Origin: JABMPR01 sp964508765
GTDB lineage: Bacteria > Fidelibacterota > UBA8477 > JABMPR01
Assembly (NCBI GenBank): GCA_964508765.1
Contig: CAZDVD010000011.1
Span: forward strand, 20,832-84,831
DNA length: 64,000 bases
Direction of reading: 5' to 3'
Part shown: positions 26,981 through 35,729 of the stretch, piece after piece
Numbering within the stretch: position 1 is the first letter of the stretch
Layout: each line of letters opens with the position of its first letter
Program-made: the position numbers and the translations under genes
Notes under the pieces: model-generated
The model's database searches: none
Seen by the model: only the letters and a program-made list of their open reading frames with translations
Told to the model about the DNA's origin: nothing

Positions 26981-27280
26981 ATGGCTCTGGTATTAGGACT
27001 AGACCTGGGTACTTCAGCTGTGAAAGCCCTTGTGATCAATGAGCAAGGGAAGATCATGGCAAGTGCATCTAAATCCTATCCTCTCATCCAGCCGCGAACG
27101 GATTGGTCAGAGCAGGATCCAGAGACTTGGTGGGACGGTGTTCTGAATGTAGTCAACAAAATACTCTCTCTAGATGATATCGAAGGAAAGAGCATCCGTG
27201 CTCTGGCACTGAGTGGACAGATGCATGGATCCGTGTTTCTGGATGAGAAGGGCCAGGTAATTCGTTTTCCGCTGTTATGG
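26981..27280 (+). pseudogene. N-terminal fragment of a xylulokinase-like FGGY kinase
   Basis: Residues 1-100 are the N-terminal part of an FGGY sugar kinase of the xylulokinase kind: LGLDLGTSAVKALVI, a WSEQDPETWW motif and ALSGQMHGSVFLDEKGQVIR. A full enzyme has about 490-500 residues. The expected continuation LLWNDQR breaks after LLW at 27273-27280, where the DNA switches to an aldose epimerase tail in another frame, and the kinase frame stops at 27340. The join coincides with the bases TTATGGAA, which would fit both genes. The kinase cannot be active without its ATP-binding half. Confidence 0.75.
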
Positions 27281-27636
27281 AAGTGGACAGGAACAATGAG
27301 CAACAGAAAATCGCTGGGGGTTTTGATCATTGTTTTGTGAGACCAAATTCAGCTGTAGGGGAGGACTGGATTGCCAAGGTACACCATCCCAAGAGTGGTA
27401 GAGTTCTGCTTGTGGACTCCGATGCTCCCGGCTTACAGCTCTATACGGGGAATCACTTGAGAGGATCACAAAGTGGGAAGCATGGAAAATCATTTCTCAA
27501 GTACGGTGGACTTTGTCTTGAACCACAGGCATTTCCAAATGCACCCAATGAAGCGAGTTTTCCATCCGCCCAACTTGAACCTGGTGAGCGCTATGAACAT
27601 TCGATCAGTTATCGGTTTTTGGTTGATCCAGAATAG
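27277..27636 (+). pseudogene. C-terminal fragment of a second aldose 1-epimerase
   Basis: About 119 residues match the last third of an aldose epimerase: GGFDHCFVRP, HHPKSGRVLLVDSDAPGLQLYTGNHL, then GLCLEPQAFPNAPNEASFPS with the Glu and Pro-Asn pattern. The first two thirds, including the catalytic His motifs, are missing. An ATG at 27277 could start translation, but the product would lack the active site. The fragment is directly fused to the xylulokinase remnant, pointing to one deletion that removed the end of one gene and the beginning of the next. Confidence 0.78.
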
Positions 27637-27727
27637 GAATTCAAAAACGCATAAAGACTCTCTAAAAAGCATTTTGATCAATAATTATTTAAGAATTGAA
27701 AACTAAAAAAGGAAAAAAGGTCTATCT

Positions 27728-29359
27728 ATGGATTTTTCATTCGTTGATTATCTGATATTTATTACCTACGCAGTGACCATTGTCGGTGTGGGTCTATGGG
27801 TATCAAGAAGTAAAGAAGGGCATGAGAAAAATGCTGAAGATTACTTCCTGGCTGGAAAATCGTTACCATGGTGGGCGATTGGAGCTTCATTAATCGCAGC
27901 TAATATTTCTGCTGAACAATTTATTGGTATGTCAGGGTCAGGTTTCTCATTAGGACTGGCCATTGCCTCATATGAATGGATGGCTGCACTCACCTTGATC
28001 ATTGTTGGTAAATACTTTTTACCCATCTTCATCGAGAAGGGCATATATACCATCCCACAGTTTGTAGAAGTTCGCTACAGTAAGAACCTAAAAACCATCT
28101 TAGCCGTATTCTGGATTGGATTGTTCATCTTCGTGAACTTGACCTCTGTACTCTTTCTGGGTGCAAAGGCTCTGGATACCATCCTGGGTTCTGGCAATGG
28201 TGATTACATCATGCATGGTATTTTGGCTCTGGCCTTTTTTGCAGCAGCATATTCAATCTGGGGTGGCTTATCAGCTGTAGCCTGGACTGATGTTATTCAA
28301 GTTATTCTCCTGATTGTCGGTGGATTAGTAACATCTGTTATTGCCCTCAATCATGTGACTCCAGATGGGGGAATGTGGCACGGATTATCCCACATCTATA
28401 ATGTTGCCGGTGATCGCTTCCACATGATTTTAAAGGAGGGGCATCCCAGTTTTAGTGATCTACCTGGAATTGCCGTTCTTGTTGGTGGTATGTGGGTAGC
28501 AAATCTATACTACTGGGGTTTTAACCAGTACATCATTCAGCGAACCTTTGCTGCCAAATCCTTGAAAGAGGCTCAAAAGGGAATCGCGTTTGCAGCCTTT
28601 CTGAAACTCATTATTCCCCTTATTGTAGTAATCCCTGGAATCGTAGCTTATGTCATGTACATGTCTCCAGAGGGAACAGCTGTTATACCTGGTGTTGCGG
28701 AAGCATTTAATACGGCTGACGGAATTAACTATGATAAGGCTTATCCATGGCTCATTAGTCAGTTTGTACCAGTTGGTCTCAAAGGTTTGGTCTTAGCGGC
28801 ACTTTCTGCTGCCATCGTTTCATCATTGGCCTCCATGCTCAACTCCACATCAACCATTTTTACCATGGATATTTATCGTGCTTATATCAATAAAGATGCT
28901 GATGACAAGCAGACGGTGAAAATCGGCCGCCTTGCTGTATTGGCTTCCCTGATCATTGCTGTAGCTGTGGCACCTTCACTAGGCTCTGTTAAAGAGATGT
29001 TCCAGTACATCCAAGAATACACAGGTCTCGTCAGCCCTGGTATCCTAGGAGTTTTCATGATGGGACTTTTCTATAAGAAATCAACCAACAATGCTGCCAT
29101 ATGGGGTGCCGTATCCTCCATCCCCCTTGCACTAGTATTAAAGCTTGGTACGGAAATGCCCTGGATGCATCAGATGATGCTTGTCTGGATTGCTACTATG
29201 GTCATTATTGCCATTGTTAGTCAGCTTGAGGGTAAAGGTGCAGATGATGCCAAGGGTATCCCTGTATCACGTAAATACTTCGCTACTGAACCAGTTTTCA
29301 ATATCAGTGCTACCATCATCGGTGTTATTCTGGTAGTGCTATATGCCGTATTCTGGTAA
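27728..29359 (+). CDS. Sodium/solute symporter (SSS family), SGLT-like sugar transporter
   Basis: The 543-residue protein has about 14 hydrophobic helices and SSS/SGLT signatures: FVDYLIFITYAVTIVGVGLW at the start, DYFLAGKSLPWWAIGASLIAANISAEQFIGMSGSG in the helix 1-2 region (seen as several short motifs), a YSIWGGLSAVAWTDVIQ segment, and AALSAAIVSSLASMLNSTSTIF near the Na2 site. Vibrio SglT and relatives carry galactose or glucose with sodium. GGAAAAAAGG precedes the ATG. Placement directly before galT and galK supports galactose import. It shares no operon boundary signals with the upstream remnant, and 91 bases separate them. Confidence 0.9.
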   Translation: MDFSFVDYLIFITYAVTIVGVGLWVSRSKEGHEKNAEDYFLAGKSLPWWAIGASLIAANISAEQFIGMSGSGFSLGLAIASYEWMAALTLIIVGKYFLPIFIEKGIYTIPQFVEVRYSKNLKTILAVFWIGLFIFVNLTSVLFLGAKALDTILGSGNGDYIMHGILALAFFAAAYSIWGGLSAVAWTDVIQVILLIVGGLVTSVIALNHVTPDGGMWHGLSHIYNVAGDRFHMILKEGHPSFSDLPGIAVLVGGMWVANLYYWGFNQYIIQRTFAAKSLKEAQKGIAFAAFLKLIIPLIVVIPGIVAYVMYMSPEGTAVIPGVAEAFNTADGINYDKAYPWLISQFVPVGLKGLVLAALSAAIVSSLASMLNSTSTIFTMDIYRAYINKDADDKQTVKIGRLAVLASLIIAVAVAPSLGSVKEMFQYIQEYTGLVSPGILGVFMMGLFYKKSTNNAAIWGAVSSIPLALVLKLGTEMPWMHQMMLVWIATMVIIAIVSQLEGKGADDAKGIPVSRKYFATEPVFNISATIIGVILVVLYAVFW

Positions 29360-29374
29360 AGGGATTCTTCTGAA

Positions 29375-30391
29375 ATGAAACAGCCAGGAGATCTACCACA
29401 CAGACGATTCAATCCACTAGCGGGGGAATGGGTATTAGTCTCAGCCCACCGAACTGATCGGCCCTGGTTAGGTCAACAGGAACCTGTATTTCGTGAGAAA
29501 GTACCAGCACATGACCCCACATGTTATTTATGTCCGGGTGGACGCCGAGCTAAGGGAGATACAAACCCTGAATATCAAGGCACATTCATCTTTAATAACG
29601 ACTTTCCTGCTTTGCTAGATGGGGATCAATCTTTACAAATAGAAAGCCATGATTTATTGAAATGGCAGGAATCAAAGGGTACTACCCGAGTTATATGCTA
29701 TTCTCCTCGACACGATCTAACCTTGCCCGAGTTACCCAATAATGAGATTATGCAAGTTATTCGAACCTGGATGAATCAGGAGGAGGAGCTTTTAAAAAAA
29801 TACAAATACGTCCAGATATTTGAGAATAAAGGGCAAATGATGGGTGCTTCCAATCCTCACCCCCATGGTCAGATCTGGGCTGGTGATTTTGTGCCATCGA
29901 AAATTGAAAAAGAGGATGAGAGTCAAAAGGCCTATTTAGAGACTCATGGACGTCCTCTATTACAGGATTATGCCAAGCTGGAATGCCAAGAATCTGTAAG
30001 GATTGTGTACCAAAATGAATCATGGGTTTCCATGGTTCCATTTTGGGCTACCTGGCCTTTTGAGACGATAATCATTCCAAAAATAAATATCTCACGACTA
30101 AGTGAAATGAATGACAATCTTGTGACTGATCTAGCTGATCTACTAAAGGTTTTATTGAGCAAATATGATAAGCTCTTCGATATTTCATTTCCTTTTAGTA
30201 TGGGATGGCATAGCGCACCTAACACAGATGGGGGTTCTGATCATTGGACACTTCATGCGCATATCTATCCTCCCTTGTTAAGGTCCGCTACTATCAAAAA
30301 ATTTATGGTAGGGTATGAAATGATGGCTGAATCTCAGAGAGATATCACCCCTGAGCTCGCTGCACAGCGCCTTGCTGAAATAGTAGTATGA
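29375..30391 (+). CDS. galT: Galactose-1-phosphate uridylyltransferase
   Basis: This 338-residue enzyme transfers UMP between UDP-glucose and galactose-1-phosphate in the Leloir pathway. It has the N-terminal RRFNPLAGEWVLVSAHR motif, zinc cysteines Cys50 and Cys53 (CYLC), FIFNNDFPAL, and the active-site ASNPHPHGQIW with nucleophile His164. The C-terminal half has WHSAPN and WTLHAHIYPPLLR. Length and motifs are those of class I GalT. It lies 15 bases after the symporter and about 25 before galK, so the three form one unit. No galE is present in the window. Confidence 0.95.
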   Translation: MKQPGDLPHRRFNPLAGEWVLVSAHRTDRPWLGQQEPVFREKVPAHDPTCYLCPGGRRAKGDTNPEYQGTFIFNNDFPALLDGDQSLQIESHDLLKWQESKGTTRVICYSPRHDLTLPELPNNEIMQVIRTWMNQEEELLKKYKYVQIFENKGQMMGASNPHPHGQIWAGDFVPSKIEKEDESQKAYLETHGRPLLQDYAKLECQESVRIVYQNESWVSMVPFWATWPFETIIIPKINISRLSEMNDNLVTDLADLLKVLLSKYDKLFDISFPFSMGWHSAPNTDGGSDHWTLHAHIYPPLLRSATIKKFMVGYEMMAESQRDITPELAAQRLAEIVV

Positions 30392-30415
30392 AGACATATT
30401 AAATTGGAGCGTTCA

Positions 30416-31708
30416 ATGTGGTCGACCGATAAATTAAATAAACAGATAGAAGTGTTCGGGCAATTAAACCTTTTCCATGACTTATATGGGGATAGTGAAG
30501 GCTATCAACTCGCTTTAACCAGGATTTCTAAGTTAATTAGTAAAGCCGATTTTGAAGTGACTCATCTATTCAGCGCACCAGGGCGAACTGAGCTAGGTGG
30601 AAATCATACTGATCACAATCTCGGAAAGGTTTTCTGCGCAGCCGTCAGAAATGATACTCTGGCAGCCGTTGCCAAACGTTCCGATGGAAAAATTGTTTTG
30701 CGCTCGGAAGGTTTTAGTGAGGTCTTCCAATTGAATATTTCAGATCTGGCTCCAAAAGCAGATGAAGTGGGAAATACAAAAGCACTTATCCGAGGCATTC
30801 TTGCCGGGATAGAACAGAAGGGTGGAACATGTGGTGGATTCTCCGCCGAGATCACCAGTGAAGTAGGTATGGGGTCGGGTTTGTCATCCTCGGCAAGTTT
30901 TGAAGTTCTTATAGGAACAATTGTCAATCATCTGTACAATGAGGATCGCTTTCCAGCCACAAAAATTGCAGAAATAGCACAGTTTGCAGAGAATGAATAT
31001 TTTGGCAAACCTTGCGGTTTGATGGATCAAATGGCTTCAGCTGTGGGTGGAGTGCTGTCTATCGATTTCGAAAATCCTCAGTCACCGGCTATCAGGCAGG
31101 TGGAATTAGACCTTGAGGCTGAAGATTTCGTGTTGCTGGTCATCAACACGGGGAGTAGTCATGCCGACTTGACCCCTGCATATGCCTCGATTCCAATGGA
31201 GATGAGAGCTGTGGCTCAGGAGATGGGTGTGGAGAATTTGAGAGAGATGGAGGAGTCAGTTCTTCAGGAAAATATTGCTTCCCTCAGAAACAAGCTCGGT
31301 GATCGTGCGGTACTAAGAGCTTTGCACTTTTATGCAGAGAACCGAAGGGTCGATGCGATGGTCAAAGCGCTGGAAGTTGGTGACTTCGAAGCGTACCTAC
31401 GAGAAGTGACTGCCAGTGGAAGATCTTCACAGAATATTCTGCAAAACTCGATTCCACCCAACAGTGATGGTAAGGATCAGGGGTTAACCTATGCATTGGG
31501 TCTTTCTCAGATCTTCTTCGAAGAAAAAGGACGTGGTTTAGCCCGCGTACATGGTGGAGGATTTGCCGGTACCATTCAGGCCTACATCCATAAGGCCGAT
31601 CTTGAGGACTATTTATCCCTTATCTCCAGAACTCTAGGTTCCCATTCGACAGAGATACTCACTATCAGGCACCATGGAGCTACCCCCATTCTAAGTTTGG
31701 CTCGATAG
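30416..31708 (+). CDS. galK: Galactokinase
   Basis: Start ATG 30416 is chosen because TTGGAG at 30404-30409 then acts as its ribosome site. TTG 30404 would consume that site. The GHMP kinase signatures are complete: PGRTELGGNHTDHNLGKV (galactose-binding motif near residue 50), the GMGSGLSSSASFEV phosphate loop, GKPCGLMDQMASA, and C-terminal ARVHGGGFAGTIQAY. At 430 residues it is slightly longer than E. coli GalK and has the catalytic Asp/Arg context. It phosphorylates galactose at C1 for GalT. It is the last gene of the glycan locus. A 755-base non-coding stretch follows. Confidence 0.95.
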   Translation: MWSTDKLNKQIEVFGQLNLFHDLYGDSEGYQLALTRISKLISKADFEVTHLFSAPGRTELGGNHTDHNLGKVFCAAVRNDTLAAVAKRSDGKIVLRSEGFSEVFQLNISDLAPKADEVGNTKALIRGILAGIEQKGGTCGGFSAEITSEVGMGSGLSSSASFEVLIGTIVNHLYNEDRFPATKIAEIAQFAENEYFGKPCGLMDQMASAVGGVLSIDFENPQSPAIRQVELDLEAEDFVLLVINTGSSHADLTPAYASIPMEMRAVAQEMGVENLREMEESVLQENIASLRNKLGDRAVLRALHFYAENRRVDAMVKALEVGDFEAYLREVTASGRSSQNILQNSIPPNSDGKDQGLTYALGLSQIFFEEKGRGLARVHGGGFAGTIQAYIHKADLEDYLSLISRTLGSHSTEILTIRHHGATPILSLAR

Positions 31709-32463
31709 GTAGATAAAGAGCGAGAGGACGTATTGAATATCTGTGAGTATTCGTCTTATAATCATGAGGCACATACGGGGAAGGGACGTCGCCAACACCC
31801 TTCAGACCCCTACATAGTAAAGTAAAAGGAGAGCATCCTTTAGATTTTGGTTCCGAAGTCATATATCCATTTACCCCAATATGGTGATGGGCAGGCCCTA
31901 ATCGGGCAGGCTAAACATTTTCATATCATACTCTAAAGTAAATAATATCAATCAGATAAAAATTGACATACGCTTTCTTACAAGCAGGGGTTCATGTTTA
32001 ATCAATCGAAGCTCTAATTTTGGTTAGCACATCTAGACTTATATCCCTCATGAAAAGGAATCCCGAATATCCTCACTCTTTTTTTGAGAAAGATACGCAT
32101 ACACGTATACGGATCAACGTATACGTATTTTCCAAATGTATACTATCTATGTGTTAATATTGTATATATAACAGTTACTTATAGACTTCACAAGTCGGGT
32201 GTATGAGGCTCAGCATCCGGAAAAATTACTCTGTTCTATAATCGATTTGAAACTATGAACATTTTGGTCATCGATCAGCGGATGTGAATTATTAATCTAT
32301 CAGCTTGAGGTAGATTTCTATCACTCAACCACTACTCCTCAAAATAGACCAATTCAGTGTTAGTCTCATCTGGACAGCCATAATATGCTCATGTATCGTA
32401 GTAGTAGAATCATTTCACCATCACATCTGAGTGAAAAAAATATTATGACTAAAGGAGCTAATT
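31709..32463. other. Non-coding stretch between the glycan locus and the accessory element
   Basis: No convincing gene is present. The stretch becomes AT-rich from about 31,900. It contains the GTATAC palindrome cluster at 32104-32143 and, at its end, AAAGGAGC as ribosome site for the next gene. The left boundary of the accessory element should lie here, but I found no copy of the tRNA-Ser 3' end, so the boundary cannot be fixed. Confidence 0.5.
32104..32143. promoter_or_regulatory. Cluster of three GTATAC palindromes (possible operator or iterons)
   Basis: CGTATACG occurs at 32104-32111 and again at 32118-32125, where it extends to the 10-bp palindrome ACGTATACGT (32117-32126). A third core, GTATAC, is at 32138-32143. 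Spacing of the first two starts is 14 bases. Such repeated palindromes are usual for regulator or recombinase binding. Which protein binds is unknown. Confidence 0.4.
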
Positions 32464-32859
32464 ATGTACCAAATCGTAAACCACAAAATTATAGTACAAG
32501 ATCCAGACAGAATGCAGCAAGCCCCCAATAGCGGAAAACCTATCTGCCCAGAATGTGATCAGGCATTCGCGATGTGCTCATGTCCAAAACCCTGGTCATC
32601 CTTGGAAACAGATGGATATCACATTTGTTGGGAGGATGAACAGATTATCGCCTACCCGTCTGTTGGTGTCTATGAGGAATTGATGCTATGGATATTCAGG
32701 AATAAAGAACACATAATTTGTGGTCACTGTTTAAAATCTGTAAGTGCAGAGTGGGGTTGGACAGAAGAAGTGAGTAGAAAAGTTACCGAGCAGTTCTTTT
32801 TAATACATCAGGGATGTTACAGTGATGATAATATAGAAATAATGCTAGTAGAAGAATGA
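32464..32859 (+). CDS. Small cysteine-rich protein of unknown function
   Basis: AAAGGAGC in front of ATG 32464 supports a real gene of 131 residues. It has two likely zinc sites: CPECDQAFAMCSC at about residues 28-40 and CGHC near residue 81, the second followed by WGWTEEVSRKVTEQFFLIHQGC. I do not recognise the family. There is no signal peptide or membrane segment, so it is probably cytoplasmic. It opens the accessory segment and lies about 80 bases before a MerR-like regulator on the same strand. Base composition is AT-richer than that of the flanking loci, which fits transfer. It could be element cargo or part of its control circuit. Confidence 0.6.
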   Translation: MYQIVNHKIIVQDPDRMQQAPNSGKPICPECDQAFAMCSCPKPWSSLETDGYHICWEDEQIIAYPSVGVYEELMLWIFRNKEHIICGHCLKSVSAEWGWTEEVSRKVTEQFFLIHQGCYSDDNIEIMLVEE

Positions 32860-32910
32860 TCTCTATGGTGCTTGATGATAACAAAGAATTGAAAAATCAC
32901 TTGTATTGTC

Positions 32911-32936
32911 AATAGTGAAAGTTTACATTCACTATT
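32911..32936. promoter_or_regulatory. Perfect 9-bp inverted repeat directly before the MerR-like gene (putative operator)
   Basis: AATAGTGAA at 32911-32919 and TTCACTATT at 32928-32936 are exact inverted copies around 8 bases, and the second arm ends one base before ATG 32937. MerR-family regulators bind such dyads in their own promoters, so autoregulation is likely (inference). There is little room for a ribosome site. Confidence 0.55.
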
Positions 32937-33566
32937 ATGAATGACTTCAATCTTTACATATCAGACAATGAACCAATATGGGAATATCATGTCAAAGATC
33001 TTAAAGGACAAGAAGTAAATTTCTCACAAATCAACGAAGCGCTATCGAAAATCACACGTTCTTATAAAGTCCCTCAACCGACACTAAGGTGGTATCACAA
33101 TATAGGGCTAATTTCTAGACCCATTAAAAAGGGGAGAGAAGCATTTTATCCCTACGCTACTATATATGCCCTTCATGCTATTCGTGTGTTACGGATACAA
33201 TATGAGAAGAGTTTAGAAGAAATTAAGGAATTGGTTGCCTTAAAACATCATATTCATACTATCGTATTTGTGCTTCAGAGCATTGAAAATAAATATCTTG
33301 TACAAAATGGTGCCCCCGGTTTGAATACTTTCGTTAACAATGGTAAGAAAATATTACAGAAAACATCGGACATGAGTGCGGATATTCAGGTTGCATTAAA
33401 TCCCGGTGATTTGCAGCAGATGATAGATGAGTGGCAAGCATTACCGCATTATGTGTTGCTTGCAAAGGCTAAAAACATACCGAAGCTTCGCAAAGATTAT
33501 TTCAAAATGATAATTTCTGGAGCTGATCCACTTATGATTGGAATCAACTACAATGAATCACCATGA
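32937..33566 (+). CDS. MerR-like helix-turn-helix regulator
   Basis: The 209-residue protein has a winged-helix segment at about residues 38-80: VPQPTLRWYHNIGLI followed by KGREAFYPYATIYALHAIRVLR and a KSLEEIKELV helix. This matches the MerR DNA-binding layout (HTH, wing, then a helix pair). The N-terminal 35 residues precede the HTH, which is unusual because MerR proteins normally begin with it. The C-terminal half has no ligand motif that I know. A perfect dyad touches its start codon. It probably controls the element's recombination genes, the next of which starts about 155 bases downstream. Confidence 0.7.
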   Translation: MNDFNLYISDNEPIWEYHVKDLKGQEVNFSQINEALSKITRSYKVPQPTLRWYHNIGLISRPIKKGREAFYPYATIYALHAIRVLRIQYEKSLEEIKELVALKHHIHTIVFVLQSIENKYLVQNGAPGLNTFVNNGKKILQKTSDMSADIQVALNPGDLQQMIDEWQALPHYVLLAKAKNIPKLRKDYFKMIISGADPLMIGINYNESP

Positions 33567-33646
33567 CCCCCTTTTTTTGCTACATATTGAAAGTGGAAAT
33601 GTACTATCGGTATATACAATATGTACCTATACACATGAGAGACATG

Positions 33647-33658
33647 CGTGATATCACG
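33647..33658. promoter_or_regulatory. 12-bp palindrome CGTGATATCACG upstream of the large recombinase
   Basis: A perfect 12-bp palindrome lies in the gap between the MerR-like gene and the recombinase gene, 64 bases before the chosen start. It is a candidate operator. No partner copy was seen nearby. Confidence 0.35.
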
Positions 33659-33721
33659 AACGTATCTTACAGGGGGGATGGAAGTAAATGGAACAGGCGG
33701 AAAAAAAAAGGAACTAGAGGT

Positions 33722-35446
33722 ATGAAAACGAACATTAGACAATTAGCAGAACTGGTACATATGTTCAATAGTGACCCAAATATTCCTAGCCGACGTAAGC
33801 GTATGACGGAAATGATTTGTCGTGGCTATGTGTGTGCTGCTACAGAAGTTGATGAAATTAGAGAAATTCCAGTACATAAACTCAAAGCAATAAAAAAGCA
33901 GTTAAGTACATATCTTAATAATACCGATTTAAGTGAGAACACTAAGGCCAGTTACAACGGATTTTTTTCACGTTTTCTTACATGGGGAGTAGAACAAGGG
34001 TATATCCATATGGGCTTTCGTAGCCAATTGTCAGAGATTTGGCATTCATTGACATACCCATTGAAAGGTGTGAGTTCAGGCAGAAAGGGATGGCGTGGTG
34101 CACTCCGCCAGTTAGCCTATTGGTCAACATCTCAGGGAATTGAACCAGATCAACTAGATTACGAGATACTATTGAGCTATATAGATCATCTACGAGACGA
34201 TAGTGGGATAGGAGCGTGGCGCCAAATTTATAACCGTGCTCAAAAAGAATGGGATCTCCATGAGCAGAATGGGAGAGTGCAATTGCTCGATTGGCCCAAA
34301 TTACCATCTGGACGTCGTACAAAATATTCTGTCATGTTGCATGAATGGCCGCAGGCAATGCAAAAGGATTATCAGAAATATAGGAAATGGTGCTTGGCAG
34401 TATTCAAAAATAATCGTGATCCAAAATATCATCAACGCAAAGTTAGCGCAGATCAGAACCTGAGTAACCTTGAACGAATAGTAGGGTTTGCTCACAACAT
34501 CCAAGGAAAGCAAATAAGTTCTTTTAGCATGGATATGTTTTTTGATGAAACTCTTATTAATGATTACACCGAGTGGATGATTGACATTCGGAATGGAGGT
34601 AAGATTCGCGTCACTCAGAAGAGATTGATAGCTCAACTTCTAGGGATGGCAAATGGTTATTTTAATAATAAGAAAGCTAGTCATTGGCTTACCAGACTCC
34701 AAAACAATCTTGTGTCAGAACCAGTTAAGAATAAAAAAGAAGCATTAATACCGTTAGAAGACTTGATGCGAGTCCCAGAAGCGATCAAACAAAAGAGGCT
34801 AAAAATTGAGAGAAATGCTCGAAAGAAGAAGCAAAAATTTAGTATGCTCCATCAGGCTAAGTTATTTATGGAGGAACTGATGTATAGGTTTCTACTGGAA
34901 CGACCCATCAGGCAAAAAAATTTACGGGAAATGAAGTTAGATATCAATCTTTTGCATCAGGAAGATGGTCATTGGCAGGTGAAATACAGGGGGGAAGAGA
35001 TGAAAAATGGACTACCATTCCAGTTCCCTTTTCCAATCGAGCTTGAGCCAATGCTTGTGGAGTATTTAAAAAAGTATCGACATTATGTCTGTAATGGTTA
35101 TGACAACGAATACGTTTTTCCTAATCCCAATGGGGGACATATTGATGCTCGTGTAATTCAGCGTATGGTACACAACAATACGATTGAGGCTTTAGGAAAA
35201 CCCATGAATCCACACCTAATTAGAGATTGTGTGGCCTACGATTTTCTGAAAGAAAATCCGGGGCAGTATTTAATACTTTCCCAATTATTAGCGCATTCTG
35301 ATCCAAATACTACTATCCAAATCTACGGACACTTTGAAGCGGAAGAAGCAGTGGTCCTGTACGATCGTTGGAGAAGAAAAAAAGGACAGCAAACTGGAAG
35401 TGATCAAATAAATGGAAAGGAGGATAAAAATGTCGCCAGAGGATGA
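33722..35446 (+). CDS. Large tyrosine recombinase (site-specific integrase family)
   Basis: Start 33722 follows AAGGAA at 33709-33714 after a nine-A run. Earlier in-frame ATGs give a low-complexity, unlikely N-terminus. The 574-residue protein has an N-terminal region, a SAM-like core-binding segment (about residues 60-150), a long middle section, and a C-terminal catalytic domain with FLLERPIRQKNLREMKL (first Arg), HLIRDCVAYDF (His-x-x-Arg), LLAHSDPNTTIQIYGHF (second His and the Tyr nucleophile). All catalytic residues are present. It is about 200 residues longer than common phage integrases. It overlaps the excisionase-like gene by about 17 bases, so the two are coupled. It probably moves the element, together with or instead of the integrase at 35730. 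Confidence 0.85.
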   Translation: MKTNIRQLAELVHMFNSDPNIPSRRKRMTEMICRGYVCAATEVDEIREIPVHKLKAIKKQLSTYLNNTDLSENTKASYNGFFSRFLTWGVEQGYIHMGFRSQLSEIWHSLTYPLKGVSSGRKGWRGALRQLAYWSTSQGIEPDQLDYEILLSYIDHLRDDSGIGAWRQIYNRAQKEWDLHEQNGRVQLLDWPKLPSGRRTKYSVMLHEWPQAMQKDYQKYRKWCLAVFKNNRDPKYHQRKVSADQNLSNLERIVGFAHNIQGKQISSFSMDMFFDETLINDYTEWMIDIRNGGKIRVTQKRLIAQLLGMANGYFNNKKASHWLTRLQNNLVSEPVKNKKEALIPLEDLMRVPEAIKQKRLKIERNARKKKQKFSMLHQAKLFMEELMYRFLLERPIRQKNLREMKLDINLLHQEDGHWQVKYRGEEMKNGLPFQFPFPIELEPMLVEYLKKYRHYVCNGYDNEYVFPNPNGGHIDARVIQRMVHNNTIEALGKPMNPHLIRDCVAYDFLKENPGQYLILSQLLAHSDPNTTIQIYGHFEAEEAVVLYDRWRRKKGQQTGSDQINGKEDKNVARG

Positions 35447-35723
35447 AAAACTGCTATTCACCGTCGAAGAAATTGCTGATCTATTGCAGAAAAAGGAACG
35501 GACTATTCGAGAGATGTGCTACAATCATCAGATTCCACATTATAAAGTCGGTCGGTCAACACGCTTTAAGCTTGAGGACATCTTAATATGGCTAGAGCAG
35601 GACTGCAAAATAAAGCCAATGAGTAATCCTACTTTGCGAGAGACTAAAGCACGCAGACACCAATCAGGTCCTCCAGCATTAGTTTGTGGCGATAGAGCAG
35701 TCACAGCTGCTGCAGGTAGCTAG
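35430..35723 (+). CDS. Excisionase-like helix-turn-helix protein
   Basis: ATG 35430 is preferred over 35412 because AGGAGG lies between them. The 97-residue protein has the DNA-binding excisionase fold: LLFTVEEIADLLQKKERTIREM, then IPHYKVGRSTRFKLEDILIWLEQ, ending about residue 57. The remaining tail is basic and poorly structured. Such proteins bend DNA and steer tyrosine recombinases towards excision. It is translationally coupled to the large recombinase and converges on the integrase on the other strand, ending 7 bases before it. Confidence 0.8.
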   Translation: MSPEDEKLLFTVEEIADLLQKKERTIREMCYNHQIPHYKVGRSTRFKLEDILIWLEQDCKIKPMSNPTLRETKARRHQSGPPALVCGDRAVTAAAGS

Positions 35724-35729
35724 CCGCAG

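Noticed and set aside
31715..31730. GCGAGAGGA as a left attachment-site copy of the tRNA-Ser 3' end
   Set aside because: It matches the tRNA end in only a few bases and lacks the T-arm sequence, so it is not a convincing att site.
33563..33721. Earlier in-frame starts for the large recombinase, including one overlapping the MerR-like stop
   Set aside because: The N-terminus would be low-complexity and not protein-like, while AAGGAA supports ATG 33722.
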